DNA of 32,210 bases from contig CAJUBU010000007.1 of the NCBI GenBank assembly GCA_910585095.1, positions 1 to 32,210 of the forward strand. Reading direction: 5' to 3'. A program made the position numbers and the translations under genes. Source of the DNA: an uncultured Lachnospira sp. (GTDB taxonomy: Bacteria; Bacillota; Clostridia; Lachnospirales; Lachnospiraceae). The notes under the pieces are model-generated. The model saw nothing but the letters and a program-made list of their open reading frames with translations, was not told where the DNA came from and searched no databases. The number at the start of each line of letters is the position of its first letter. The stretch's first letter is position 1. Shown in pieces: positions 15,549-23,969 of the stretch.

Positions 15549-16700
15549 ATGACAAATGCAGAAAAAGCTATCGCACTTCATGAAGAATGGAATGGAAAAT
15601 TTGAAACAACTCCTAAAATGACCATTGCCACAAGACAAGACTTAGCACTTGCTTATACACCTGGCGTTGCAGAACCTTGTAAAATAATAGCCCAAGACAA
15701 ATCGGCTGCTTATAAATACACAATCAAATCCAACACCATCGCTGTTATATCCGATGGAAGCGCTGTACTTGGTCTTGGAAATATTGGCGCCTACGCTGCG
15801 ATGCCTGTGATGGAGGGAAAATCGGTTCTCTTTAAATCCTTTGGAGGCGTCAATGCTGTGCCAATCTGTCTTGATACACAAGATACAGAAGAAATTATCA
15901 AAACCATTGTACATATTGCACCTGCTTTTGGGGGAATTAATCTTGAAGATATATCTGCACCAAGATGTTTTGAAATTGAAGAACGCTTAAAACAGTTATT
16001 AGATATACCTGTTTTCCATGATGACCAGCATGGTACTGCTATTGTTGTTCTGGCAGGTATTATCAATAGTCTTAAAGTAACGAAAAAGAACAAAGAAGAC
16101 TGTAAAGTTGTGGTTAATGGTGCAGGCTCTGCTGGTATTGCTATAACAAAACTGCTTCTTTCCTATGGATTTAAACATATTACAATGTGTGATAAAACAG
16201 GTATTCTTTCTAAAAATAGTGAAGGTTTAAACTGGATGCAAAAAACTATGATGGATTTAACTAACCTTGAAAATAAGACAGGTACACTTGCCGATTCACT
16301 TGTTGGTGCTGATATTTTTATCGGTGTATCTGCGCCTAATATTGTTACATCCGAAATGGTTTCAACAATGAATCAAGATGCCATTCTTTTTGCGATGGCT
16401 AACCCTGTACCTGAAATTATGCCTGATATTGCAAAAGCGGCTGGTGCAAGGATTGTTGGAACTGGACGTTCTGATTTTCCAAATCAGGTAAACAATGTTA
16501 TTGCTTTTCCGGGCATATTTAAAGGTGCATTAGAAGGACATGCAAAACAGATTACAGAAGAAATGAAACTTGCCGCTGCAATTGCTATTGCTAATTTATT
16601 ATCCGACGATGAATTAAGTGATACAAACATCTTGCCTGAAGCATTCGACCCACGTGTGGCAGATGTAGTAAGCAAAGCTGTAATGGAACATATCAATTAA
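15549..16700 (+). CDS. NAD(P)-dependent malic enzyme (malate dehydrogenase, oxaloacetate-decarboxylating)
   Basis: The enzyme decarboxylates malate to pyruvate with reduction of NAD(P). The 383-residue length fits the short bacterial class. Visible motifs are YTPGVAEP (36-43), SDGSAVLGLGNIG (68-80), the substrate/metal segment FHDDQHGTA (156-164) and the dinucleotide loop GAGSAG (191-196). AAAGGAAATTAACAATT precedes the ATG. Cofactor preference cannot be read safely from the sequence. It is followed 50 bases later by the DUF4364 gene in the same direction and a shared terminator. Confidence 0.95.
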   Translation: MTNAEKAIALHEEWNGKFETTPKMTIATRQDLALAYTPGVAEPCKIIAQDKSAAYKYTIKSNTIAVISDGSAVLGLGNIGAYAAMPVMEGKSVLFKSFGGVNAVPICLDTQDTEEIIKTIVHIAPAFGGINLEDISAPRCFEIEERLKQLLDIPVFHDDQHGTAIVVLAGIINSLKVTKKNKEDCKVVVNGAGSAGIAITKLLLSYGFKHITMCDKTGILSKNSEGLNWMQKTMMDLTNLENKTGTLADSLVGADIFIGVSAPNIVTSEMVSTMNQDAILFAMANPVPEIMPDIAKAAGARIVGTGRSDFPNQVNNVIAFPGIFKGALEGHAKQITEEMKLAAAIAIANLLSDDELSDTNILPEAFDPRVADVVSKAVMEHIN

Positions 16701-16750
16701 ATTGATATATTAATATTAAGTACATAATATAAGGAAAAATATACTAAAAT

Positions 16751-17269
16751 ATGGATACAAAAACTCTTTACAAACTTATGATTCTTTATATGTTAAATAA
16801 AGTTAGTTTTCCATTGTCAAATACACAAATAACAAACTTTTTTTTGGAAAAACAATATACAACTTATTTCACAATACAAGAAGCTATCAATTCTTTACTT
16901 ACCGATAATTTTATCCGCGAAATGATACATAGAAATAGCACACAATATGTATTAACTGATGAAGCGATGGAGACAATAACCTTTTTCTCAAATAAATTAT
17001 CTATTGAAGTAAAAGAAGATATCAATTCTTATTTAGTGGAACATCATTATGAATTAAAAAAAGAAATTGGCACAACCTCCGATTACCATCGAACAACAGA
17101 CGGTGATTATATTGTCCATTGTATGGTAAAAGAAGGTAATACCAATTTAATTGAATTAAATATCAGTGTTCCCCTTGAACATCAAGCAGATGTTATGTGT
17201 GCAAACTGGAAAAATTCAAGTGGTGATATATATGAATTTATTATGAAACATTTAATGCAAGTAAAATAA
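16751..17269 (+). CDS. DUF4364 family protein, winged-helix-like
   Basis: The 172-residue protein starts MDTKTLYKLMILYMLNKV, typical of the DUF4364 family found in Clostridia. The N-terminal 80 residues look like a winged helix-turn-helix (LSNTQITNFFLEKQYTTYFT, then QEAINSLLTDNFI and a QYVLTDEAMET wing), so it may bind DNA. The C-terminal half resembles a strand-rich sensing domain (GDYIVHCMVKEGNTNLIELN). The only ribosome site is AAGG about 14 bases upstream, so expression may be weak or coupled to the malic enzyme. Its target is unknown. Confidence 0.85.
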   Translation: MDTKTLYKLMILYMLNKVSFPLSNTQITNFFLEKQYTTYFTIQEAINSLLTDNFIREMIHRNSTQYVLTDEAMETITFFSNKLSIEVKEDINSYLVEHHYELKKEIGTTSDYHRTTDGDYIVHCMVKEGNTNLIELNISVPLEHQADVMCANWKNSSGDIYEFIMKHLMQVK

Positions 17270-17310
17270 TCATGTCAAGCGGATATTTACAATCCGCTTC
17301 GCTACTTGCT

Positions 17311-17337
17311 TAATGATATTCAAATCATTATTTTTTT
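17311..17337 (+). terminator. Terminator of the malic enzyme-DUF4364 operon
   Basis: TAATGAT (17311-17317), loop ATTCAA and ATCATTA (17324-17330) are followed by seven T. A further GC-richer hairpin AAGCGGAT/ATCCGCTT lies at about 17278-17300. The element ends at the stop of the converging engB gene. Confidence 0.75.
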
Positions 17338-17926
17338 ATTCGGACATATTCAATGATTCAATATATTCCCATATTTTATCGATGTTTTGCTTTGTCTCTG
17401 ATGAAACAGGGATAAGCAAATCATCTTTTTCCATACCAAGCCCTATTTTAATCTCTTTTATATGCTTATCAATCTGACTTCTTTTTAATTTATCCATCTT
17501 TGTTGCAATAATAACGGGACGATATCCATTGCTTATAATCCATTGATACATCATGATATCATTTGCTGAAGGGTTATGCCGTATATCTATAAGAAGAAAA
17601 ATTTGTTTTAGCGAATGGGAATTTTTTAAATATCGTTCTACCATCTTGCCCCATTTTGCCTTGATTGCTTCATTCGCATTTGCATAACCATAACCTGGTA
17701 AATCGACAAGAAACATTGTATCATTAATATTATAATAGTTAATTGTCTGTGTCTTGCCTGGCTGGGATGATATTCTTGCATACGATTTTCGATTGATTAA
17801 AGCATTGATAAGCGAGGATTTTCCCACATTGGATTTGCCTGCAAAAGCAACCTCCATCATGGTTGTTTCTGGAATCTTGCTTGTGATGCCAACAACAATA
17901 TCAAGATTTACCTTTTTTATAATCAT
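17336..17926 (-). CDS. engB: Ribosome biogenesis GTP-binding protein EngB (YsxC/YihA)
   Basis: EngB is an essential GTPase for large-subunit assembly. In the 196-residue protein the G1 loop is GKSNVGKS near 30-37, switch I SQPGKTQTINYY, G3 DLPGYGYA, and G4 TKMDKL; the order is that of the TrmE-Era-EngA family. It begins three bases after the clpX stop and is the last gene of the tig-clpP-clpX-engB operon. In Bacillus the corresponding genes lie after lon; no lon is present here. Confidence 0.95.
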   Translation of the reverse strand: MIIKKVNLDIVVGITSKIPETTMMEVAFAGKSNVGKSSLINALINRKSYARISSQPGKTQTINYYNINDTMFLVDLPGYGYANANEAIKAKWGKMVERYLKNSHSLKQIFLLIDIRHNPSANDIMMYQWIISNGYRPVIIATKMDKLKRSQIDKHIKEIKIGLGMEKDDLLIPVSSETKQNIDKIWEYIESLNMSE

Positions 17927-17928
17927 CT

Positions 17929-19203
17929 TTATGCTTCTTTCCCCACGATATCTGTTCTGTACTCAATCAACGGCTTTGCTGTTCCCTCAACAGCTTCTTT
18001 TGTAATAATACACTTTGCAATCGTATTATCTGAAGGAATGGTATACATAACATCATTCATTACATTTTCCAAGATAGACCGTAAGCCTCTTGCACCTGTC
18101 TTGCGCTCAAAACTCTTTTTTGCAACAGCAATAATAGCATCATTTGTAAAGTCAAGGTCAACCTCGTCAAGTGAAAACAATGCTTTATACTGTTTGATAA
18201 TTGCATTCTTTGGCTCTTTTAAAATACGTACAAGCGCATCTTCATCCAATGAATCCAAAGAGACAACAACAGGAACTCGACCTACAAACTCTGGTATTAA
18301 ACCATACTTTATAAGGTCTTGCGGAAGTACTTGAGAAAACATCTCTCCTACATTGGCATCCTTTTTTTCTTTAATCTGTGCATTAAATCCAATGGAACTT
18401 TTATCCATTCTGGACTCAATAATTTTTTCTAGTCCATCAAATGCTCCACCACAAATAAACAAAATATTTGTTGTATCAATAGGTATCAACTCTTGCTGTG
18501 GATGCTTTCTTCCTCCTTGAGGCGGAACAGACGCAACTGTCCCCTCAAGAATTTTAAGCAATGCCTGCTGAACGCCCTCGCCGGAAACATCTCTTGTTAT
18601 AGACACATTTTCTGATTTTTTTGTTATCTTATCTATCTCATCAATATAGACAATACCATATTGAGCTTTCTCAACATCATACTCTGCTGATTGAATAACC
18701 TTTAAAAGGATATTTTCTACATCCTCCCCCACATAACCTGCCTCTGTAAGAGTGGTTGCATCGGCAATAGCAAATGGTACATTCAAAATTCTAGCAAGAT
18801 TTTGAGCCAAAAATGTTTTGCCTGAACCCGTTGGTCCTAACATCAATATATTACTCTTTTGTAATTCTACATCTACTTTTCTGCCTGAAAGAATCCTCTT
18901 ATAATGATTATAAACAGCTACTGATAATACTTTTTTGGCAGTGTCTTGACCTACTACATACTCATCAAGAAATTCTTTTATTTCTTTTGGCTTTAATAAA
19001 TTGATATCTAAATCCAACTCATCATATATACTGTCATCTTCATCTTCATTATACAACTCTTCATCAAGTATTTCTTCACATATACTTACACATTTATCAC
19101 AAATATATGTTCCGTCAAGCCCTGCTATAAGCTTTCTCACTTGATTTTGAGATTTATTACAGAATGAACATCTAAGCACTTCATTCATATTCTTTCCAAC
19201 CAT
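17929..19203 (-). CDS. clpX: ATP-dependent Clp protease ATPase subunit ClpX
   Basis: ClpX unfolds proteins and feeds them to ClpP. The 424-residue protein has the N-terminal zinc-binding domain (C12, C15, C35, C38), Walker A GPTGSGKT (123-130), a Walker B VYIDEID, the pore-loop GYVG segment and the ClpP-docking IGF loop (SSIGFNA). Start at 19203 is supported by AGGAG six bases upstream; a second ATG lies five codons later. It follows clpP by 19 bases. Confidence 0.97.
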   Translation of the reverse strand: MVGKNMNEVLRCSFCNKSQNQVRKLIAGLDGTYICDKCVSICEEILDEELYNEDEDDSIYDELDLDINLLKPKEIKEFLDEYVVGQDTAKKVLSVAVYNHYKRILSGRKVDVELQKSNILMLGPTGSGKTFLAQNLARILNVPFAIADATTLTEAGYVGEDVENILLKVIQSAEYDVEKAQYGIVYIDEIDKITKKSENVSITRDVSGEGVQQALLKILEGTVASVPPQGGRKHPQQELIPIDTTNILFICGGAFDGLEKIIESRMDKSSIGFNAQIKEKKDANVGEMFSQVLPQDLIKYGLIPEFVGRVPVVVSLDSLDEDALVRILKEPKNAIIKQYKALFSLDEVDLDFTNDAIIAVAKKSFERKTGARGLRSILENVMNDVMYTIPSDNTIAKCIITKEAVEGTAKPLIEYRTDIVGKEA

Positions 19204-19222
19204 TCTTTACTCCTAACTGATA

Positions 19223-19807
19223 TTATGCTCTCTTTTCTACTATGCTATCTATCAATCCATACTCCAAAGCTTCTGATGCAGTCATATAATTATCTCGTTC
19301 TGTGTCACGTGCAATCTCTTCTATTGATTTTCCTGTATTAGCAGCAAGAATTTCATTCAATTTATTACGTGTCTTTAAAATATTTTCTGCAACAATCCTA
19401 ATTTCAGTCTCTTGTCCTCTAGCACCGCCTGAAGGCTGATGAATCATAATTTCTGCATTCGGTAATGCTAGTCTCTTTCCTTTTGCGCCGCCAGCTAACA
19501 AAAAGGCACCCATACTTGCAGCCATGCCCATACATATTGTTGACACATCACATTTGATATACTGCATTGTGTCATAAATAGCAAAACCTGCTGATACAGA
19601 ACCACCTGGACTATTGATATACATATGAATATCTTTTGATGGGTCTTCTGCCTCCAAAAACAGCAACTGTGCAATAACAATATTGGCTGATACATCATTG
19701 ACTTCTTCACCTAAAAAAACAATTCTGTCTTTTAATAATCTTGAATAGATATCATAAGACCTTTCTCCACGACTATTTTGCTCAACAACATAAGGTATTA
19801 AACTCAT
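19223..19807 (-). CDS. clpP: ATP-dependent Clp protease proteolytic subunit ClpP
   Basis: ClpP forms the tetradecameric peptidase chamber used by ClpX and, here, very probably by the ClpA encoded at 26958-29231. The 194-residue protein shows Ser98 (GMAASMGA), His123 (MIHQPSGG) and Asp172 (RDTERDNYMT). GGAGGG lies upstream of the ATG at 19807. No CtsR-type operator was seen upstream; a long imperfect hairpin separates it from tig. Confidence 0.97.
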   Translation of the reverse strand: MSLIPYVVEQNSRGERSYDIYSRLLKDRIVFLGEEVNDVSANIVIAQLLFLEAEDPSKDIHMYINSPGGSVSAGFAIYDTMQYIKCDVSTICMGMAASMGAFLLAGGAKGKRLALPNAEIMIHQPSGGARGQETEIRIVAENILKTRNKLNEILAANTGKSIEEIARDTERDNYMTASEALEYGLIDSIVEKRA

Positions 19808-19863
19808 AAAAACCCTCCATTTCTATAATATTTCTTTTTTCTGTATATATGCAGAAATCTTGA

Positions 19864-19955
19864 GACTATTGCAAAGCCAAACTTTTATACTAGATATAAT
19901 ATTTATCCAAATAAATCAAAACTATATCTAATGTTAAAAATTTTTTACAATAGCC
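19864..19955 (-). other. Long imperfect hairpin in the tig-clpP spacer
   Basis: On the minus strand GGCTATTGTAAA (19955-19944) pairs with TTTGCAATAGTC (19875-19864), 12 bp with wobbles. Inside it ACATTAGATATAG (19934-19922) pairs with TTATATCTAGTAT (19900-19888) over an eight-base core. No T run follows, so it is unlikely to be a complete terminator; RNA processing or differential stability of tig and clpP messages is possible. Confidence 0.45.
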
Positions 19956-19976
19956 CCAAGCTCATTAATTGCAATA

Positions 19977-21272
19977 TTAATCGGCTTTTTCAACAGCAGC
20001 ATCTGTAATAAGCTCAACAGCTTTTTGAATTTTCATATCCTCTTTAATCTGTTCTGCTTGTTCTTCACCTGTTAATTCCTTAATCTTCTCAATATCCATA
20101 TGATAAGCTTCCGCCATCTTCTTTAACTCTTCTTCATACTCATCATCGGAAATTTCTATGTTTTCTGCCTTTGCTACAGCAGCAAGCACCAGACTATTTT
20201 TAATTCTTTTCTCAGCCTCAGGCTTCATATCACTAAGAATTTTATCTGGTGTAAATCCTGTATATTGAAAATATTGTTCAATGGTAAGCCCTTGCTGCTG
20301 GAGCCTTTGTGAAAAGTCTTCAACCATTCTTTGTACTTGTGTATCAATCATAGCACCTGGAATATCCATTTTTGAATTTTCAACTGCCTTATCAACGGCT
20401 TCATTTTGTTTCTTTGTTTGTGCTTCGCTCTCTTTTTTCTCGCCTATTGTCTTCTTTAAATCTTCTTTGTACTCATCTAATGTATCAAAATCTGAAACAT
20501 CACTTGCAAAATCATCATCTAAATCAGGAAGTAATTTTTCCTTAATCTCATTGATTTTTACTTTAAACATAGCTGGCTTGCCTTTAAGATTTTCAGCATG
20601 ATAATTTTCTGGGAATGTAACATGAACCTCTTTTTCATCGCCAATATTCATACCAATAAGCTGTTCTTCAAAATTGTCAATAAATGAATGCGAACCTATT
20701 GTCAAAGGATAATTGTCCCCTTTTCCGCCATCAAAAGCCACACCATCCATAAATCCCTCAAAATCAATAACGGTCATATCGCCGTCTTGAACGGCTCTGT
20801 CTTCAATGGTGACAATTCTTGAATTTTGTTCTTGAACTTTCTTTAATTCTTCCTCTATATCAGCATCTGTAACTTCAGAATCTACCTTTGAGATTTCAAC
20901 GCCCTTATATTGTCCTAATTCAACTTCTGGTCTTACGGCAACCTGTGCTTCAAATATAAACGGCTTTCCTTGTTCTAACTGAACAACGTCAATTTTAGGC
21001 TGTGAGACAATATCAAGTCCGCTCTCCTCATACGCCTCAGCATAAGCATCTGGAATAATCATATTAGCTGCTTCTTCAAAGAAAAAGCCCTCTCCATATA
21101 ATTTTTCTATCATTTTACGCGGAGCCTTGCCTTTTCTAAAACCAGGCACATTAATCCTGTTCTTATTTTTATTGTATGCTTTATTTAAACCGGTCTCGAA
21201 TGTTTCTGATGAAACTTCTATTACAAGTTTAACCATATTTTTTTCTTCTAACTGTTCTACCTTACAACTCAT
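19977..21272 (-). CDS. tig: Trigger factor (ribosome-bound chaperone, peptidyl-prolyl isomerase)
   Basis: Trigger factor binds nascent chains at the ribosome exit. The 431-residue protein has the ribosome-docking loop GFRKGKAPRKMIEK (about 43-57), the FKBP-type domain (GDMTVIDFEGFMDGVAFDGG to HVTFPENYHAENLKGK) and a helical C-terminal chaperone region. It is the first gene of the tig-clpP-clpX-engB operon. The start at 21272 follows GAAAGGAAAAA. Confidence 0.96.
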   Translation of the reverse strand: MSCKVEQLEEKNMVKLVIEVSSETFETGLNKAYNKNKNRINVPGFRKGKAPRKMIEKLYGEGFFFEEAANMIIPDAYAEAYEESGLDIVSQPKIDVVQLEQGKPFIFEAQVAVRPEVELGQYKGVEISKVDSEVTDADIEEELKKVQEQNSRIVTIEDRAVQDGDMTVIDFEGFMDGVAFDGGKGDNYPLTIGSHSFIDNFEEQLIGMNIGDEKEVHVTFPENYHAENLKGKPAMFKVKINEIKEKLLPDLDDDFASDVSDFDTLDEYKEDLKKTIGEKKESEAQTKKQNEAVDKAVENSKMDIPGAMIDTQVQRMVEDFSQRLQQQGLTIEQYFQYTGFTPDKILSDMKPEAEKRIKNSLVLAAVAKAENIEISDDEYEEELKKMAEAYHMDIEKIKELTGEEQAEQIKEDMKIQKAVELITDAAVEKAD

Positions 21273-21354
21273 TATAAATTTTTCCTTTCATAAATTTACT
21301 CGTTTTTTATCTTTGTCTTGGACTTTCTTCAAATGTCACAGCACAACTGTTGCC

Positions 21355-21384
21355 ATTATATCACACACATTCCTTTGTTGACAA
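21355..21384 (-). promoter_or_regulatory. tig: tig operon promoter
   Basis: The minus strand has TTGTCA (21384-21379), an 18-base spacer and TATAAT (21360-21355), with TG one base from the extended -10 position. The leader is about 75 bases. Confidence 0.65.
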
Positions 21385-21394
21385 CATATATTTA

Positions 21395-21428
21395 TAAAAA
21401 AAAGCTGTAGTACAAAAGTACTACAGCT
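21395..21428 (-). terminator. Terminator of the spore protein gene
   Basis: An 11-bp perfect stem AGCTGTAGTAC/GTACTACAGCT (21403-21428) with a 4-base loop is followed on the minus strand by eight T. Confidence 0.9.
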
Positions 21429-21467
21429 CAAATATTGAAGATAGATATAAGTTTTAAAATTTTTTAA

Positions 21468-21674
21468 TTACTTACCAGACATCTGTTCTTCTTGTCTTTG
21501 AATCATCTTCTTAACCATATTACCACCTACTGAACCAGCTTCAGCAGCTGTAAGGTCACCATTGTAACCTTCCTTAAGATTTACACCAATTTCAGAAGCT
21601 ACTTCCATTTTGAACTTATCTAATGCGCTCTTAGCCTCTCCCTTAGTTTTGCTGTTTGATGAATAGTTTGCCAT
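21468..21674 (-). CDS. Alpha/beta-type small acid-soluble spore protein
   Basis: These proteins coat and protect spore DNA and are cut by the GPR protease on germination. The 68-residue product has the conserved core ALDKFKMEVASEIGV with the GPR-type cleavage region, then NLKEGYNGDLTAAEAGSVGG and MVKKMIQRQEEQ. TAGGAGGTG precedes the ATG at 21674. This shows that the organism is a spore former. Forespore expression (sigma G) is expected from the family, but I could not place a convincing sigma G promoter. Confidence 0.95.
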   Translation of the reverse strand: MANYSSNSKTKGEAKSALDKFKMEVASEIGVNLKEGYNGDLTAAEAGSVGGNMVKKMIQRQEEQMSGK

Positions 21675-21743
21675 AATAACACCTCCTAAAAAGTTTTATT
21701 TTGTTAACTTTTATTGACAAAAGCTATATCTGACAACATTCTT

Positions 21744-21776
21744 GCTGTCTTGATAACATAGACCTATCAAGACAGC
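21744..21776 (-). repeat. 12-bp perfect inverted repeat upstream of the spore protein gene
   Basis: GCTGTCTTGATA (21744-21755) and TATCAAGACAGC (21765-21776) enclose 9 bases. A third related TTATCTTGATG occurs at 21802-21812. It lies between the carboxypeptidase stop and the spore protein gene. Without a T run it is not a standard terminator; it may terminate weakly or be an operator. Confidence 0.5.
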
Positions 21777-21840
21777 ATTTGTCGCCCTGAAAACATCTAC
21801 GTTATCTTGATGTTATTATGTGCTGTATTCACAAAATTAT

Positions 21841-22932
21841 TTATGGTAAATAATTCCCATAAATCTCAAAGGAATCAAAAATTGAATGCCATTTATTGGA
21901 AGCATATGCTGTAACACATATATAGGAATTATCACCTTTTGTCGCATAACTTACCATACAATGTCCCGCTTCATTTGTATATCCTGTCTTACCTGCTGTA
22001 ATTGTCACTCCTTCAACTTCTGTTCCATACATTCTGCTAAACATGGTACTCGTTAGTAAAATACCTTCTGGATGCTGCTCTGTTGTTTTTGTCGTATACT
22101 GATATGTTGACAATACTTTAGCACAGTCTGGATTACTCATTGCATAATTCATTATCATTGCCATCTCTGTACATGTCGTATATTGATTATCATCATATAA
22201 TCCAGATACATTCATAAAATGTGTATTGCTCAGTCCAAGCTCACTACACTTTTTATTCATCAATTCTACAAATGCATCTTGACTGCCTGCTATAAGCTCT
22301 GCAAGTCCCTCTGCCGCTTCTGCTCCTGAAGGTAAAATTAATCCATAGAGCAATTCATTAAAATCAATGGTTTCATTTTCTAAAAATCCCGCAACCGATG
22401 CATCCTCTAAAAATAATCGGTTTAACATCTCAAATCCAAATGTATAAGAATCATTTTTATTCTTAACATTTTCTATTGCTACTATCAATGTCATAACCTT
22501 TGTCATCGATGCTGGATATATTTTAGTTTCAGTTTCTCTGCCCGCAATCAATTGATTAGTTTTTACATCAATGAGAGAAATATAAGGAGAATTTACTTTT
22601 TCACTGTCAATATTCACATAATTGCTGCTTTTCTCCACCTTTGGCATTCTTGTCGGTTGTATAATATCTGGTGTTTTCACATTATTCACTGCTACTTGTA
22701 ATGTTTCTCTCTCATTAATAGAATCTTTCAGTTCACTGTCACCGCCGTGAATCATTCCTACTGCACCAGAAACACAAATGACAAAAACAACAGCTATAAG
22801 AAACATAAATACTTTAATTTTTCTTAATTTTTTTTGCCTTAACTTTTTCATTTTCATGGCATGTCTTTTTCGCCTTCTTGCATTTTGTCTGGCTATTTCT
22901 TCTATATTATAATCATCTATAAAATCATTCAT
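21841..22932 (-). CDS. D-alanyl-D-alanine carboxypeptidase (DacF-like, penicillin-binding)
   Basis: The enzyme removes the terminal D-alanine of peptidoglycan stem peptides. From the ATG at 22932 (GGAG seven bases upstream) it has 363 residues. A basic cytoplasmic stretch (ARRRKRHAMKMKKLRQKK) precedes one transmembrane anchor near 41-63. The catalytic SMTK is at 142-145, the SxN position reads SGA near 202-204, and KTG occurs in AGKTGYTNEAGHC. The SGA variant, lacking the usual Asn, recurs in some Clostridia members, but affects the expected proton relay. It lies 47 bases after the DJ-1 gene and before the spore protein, so a sporulation role is possible. Confidence 0.92.
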   Translation of the reverse strand: MNDFIDDYNIEEIARQNARRRKRHAMKMKKLRQKKLRKIKVFMFLIAVVFVICVSGAVGMIHGGDSELKDSINERETLQVAVNNVKTPDIIQPTRMPKVEKSSNYVNIDSEKVNSPYISLIDVKTNQLIAGRETETKIYPASMTKVMTLIVAIENVKNKNDSYTFGFEMLNRLFLEDASVAGFLENETIDFNELLYGLILPSGAEAAEGLAELIAGSQDAFVELMNKKCSELGLSNTHFMNVSGLYDDNQYTTCTEMAMIMNYAMSNPDCAKVLSTYQYTTKTTEQHPEGILLTSTMFSRMYGTEVEGVTITAGKTGYTNEAGHCMVSYATKGDNSYICVTAYASNKWHSIFDSFEIYGNYLP

Positions 22933-22979
22933 TATTAATCTCCATATCATGACTGACTTATATCTTACTATCAATCAAG

Positions 22980-23549
22980 CTAGTTATTCAAACCAGTTAT
23001 TGAAATAATCCCATATTGTGTCGAATCTGACAAGCTTTTTGCCGCCTCTTGACCTACTAATAACCGCACAAGTTCTAATCCTAAATCCAGAGATGTCCCC
23101 ATACCTTTTGAAGTCGTTATATTACCGTCAGTCACCACTCGGTTTGGCAATACCTCAGCTCCTTTTAAACTTTCTTCAAATCCCGGAAAGCAAACCGCCT
23201 TTTTTCCTTCCAACAATCCTAATTTTCCTAGTATACTAGGTGCTGCACAGATTGCCGCAATTCGCTTTTTTTCTGCACAATGTTTTTTTATAAGCTCAAG
23301 AAGTTCTGTGTGTTCTAAGTATGATTTATGTCCTGGTCCACCGGGTATAAATAAAACATCTGAATCTTCAAAATTAGCTTCTTCAAATAATGTATCCGCC
23401 TTTACTACTATTGATTGAGCGCTTGTAACATAACAGTTTCCAGTTATAGAAACCATTTCTACCATTATATTTGCCCTTCTTAATATATCAACAACAGCCA
23501 ACGCTTCTACAGTTTCAAATCCTTCGGTTAAAAATGTTGTAACTTTCAT
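22980..23549 (-). CDS. DJ-1/PfpI family protein
   Basis: The 189-residue protein has the DJ-1 fold signatures: FLTEGFETVEALAVVDILRR near 6-25, FIPGGPGHKSYL near 67-78 and the nucleophile elbow AAICAAPSIL with Cys101. Family members act in oxidative stress, protein deglycation or thiamine-related chemistry; the substrate is not predictable. The start at 23549 has TGGGGAT seven bases upstream; the longer frame from 23591 has no ribosome site. Its leader is almost identical over 28 bases with that of the degV gene at 31344. Confidence 0.93.
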   Translation of the reverse strand: MKVTTFLTEGFETVEALAVVDILRRANIMVEMVSITGNCYVTSAQSIVVKADTLFEEANFEDSDVLFIPGGPGHKSYLEHTELLELIKKHCAEKKRIAAICAAPSILGKLGLLEGKKAVCFPGFEESLKGAEVLPNRVVTDGNITTSKGMGTSLDLGLELVRLLVGQEAAKSLSDSTQYGIISITGLNN

Positions 23550-23631
23550 AATAATCCCCATTTCTGCGCTGCTTTCTTGCGCAAAAAACAAAATAAAATA
23601 TTTTGTTTTTACAACTTTGTGTCAAGCAACG
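23547..23631 (-). promoter_or_regulatory. Structured leader of the DJ-1 gene, shared with degV
   Basis: On the minus strand CGTTGCTT (23631-23624) can pair with AAGCAGCG (23574-23567, one G-U). Between them is an 11-bp AT-only hairpin, AAAACAAAATA/TATTTTGTTTT (23609-23585). AAGCAGCGCAGAAATGGG then leads through GATTATT to the ATG. The section 23574-23547 differs by one base from 31319-31346. The upstream promoter is TTGGTG (23719-23714), 17 bases, TATAAT (23696-23691). Confidence 0.55.
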
Positions 23632-23780
23632 CACAGACACAAATACACAACAAACTGAAAAATGAATGCAAATATTCTCAACATATGGCGATTATATCAT
23701 GTATTACAAATATCACCAACTATTTTTTACAATTAAATTTAAAAAATAAATACATTATCTTATCTTTTATAAGTTAAAAA

Positions 23781-23807
23781 TTAGGAGAAGATAAAATCTT
23801 CTCCTAA
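23781..23807 (-). terminator. hppA: Terminator downstream of hppA
   Basis: A perfect 12-bp stem TTAGGAGAAGAT/ATCTTCTCCTAA with a 3-base loop is followed on the minus strand by TTTTTAAC. It lies 160 bases after the hppA stop; the bases between are AT-rich and featureless. Confidence 0.8.
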
Positions 23808-23969
23808 ATATAATGCCATATTTTCTATAATTATATACCATATAATACTTTTATAATAATAAAATCATCAATCATCCCTTTATAAGACATCAAAATATAT
23901 ATTTTTACCAATTACTGTAAAAAATAAATCAACTGCCCGCTGGAGGTATTTAATTCTTGTAGCATTTCA

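Noticed and set aside
17278..17300. AAGCGGAT/ATCCGCTT hairpin as a separate terminator
   Set aside because: No T tract follows on either strand; the hairpin at 17311-17330 fits better.
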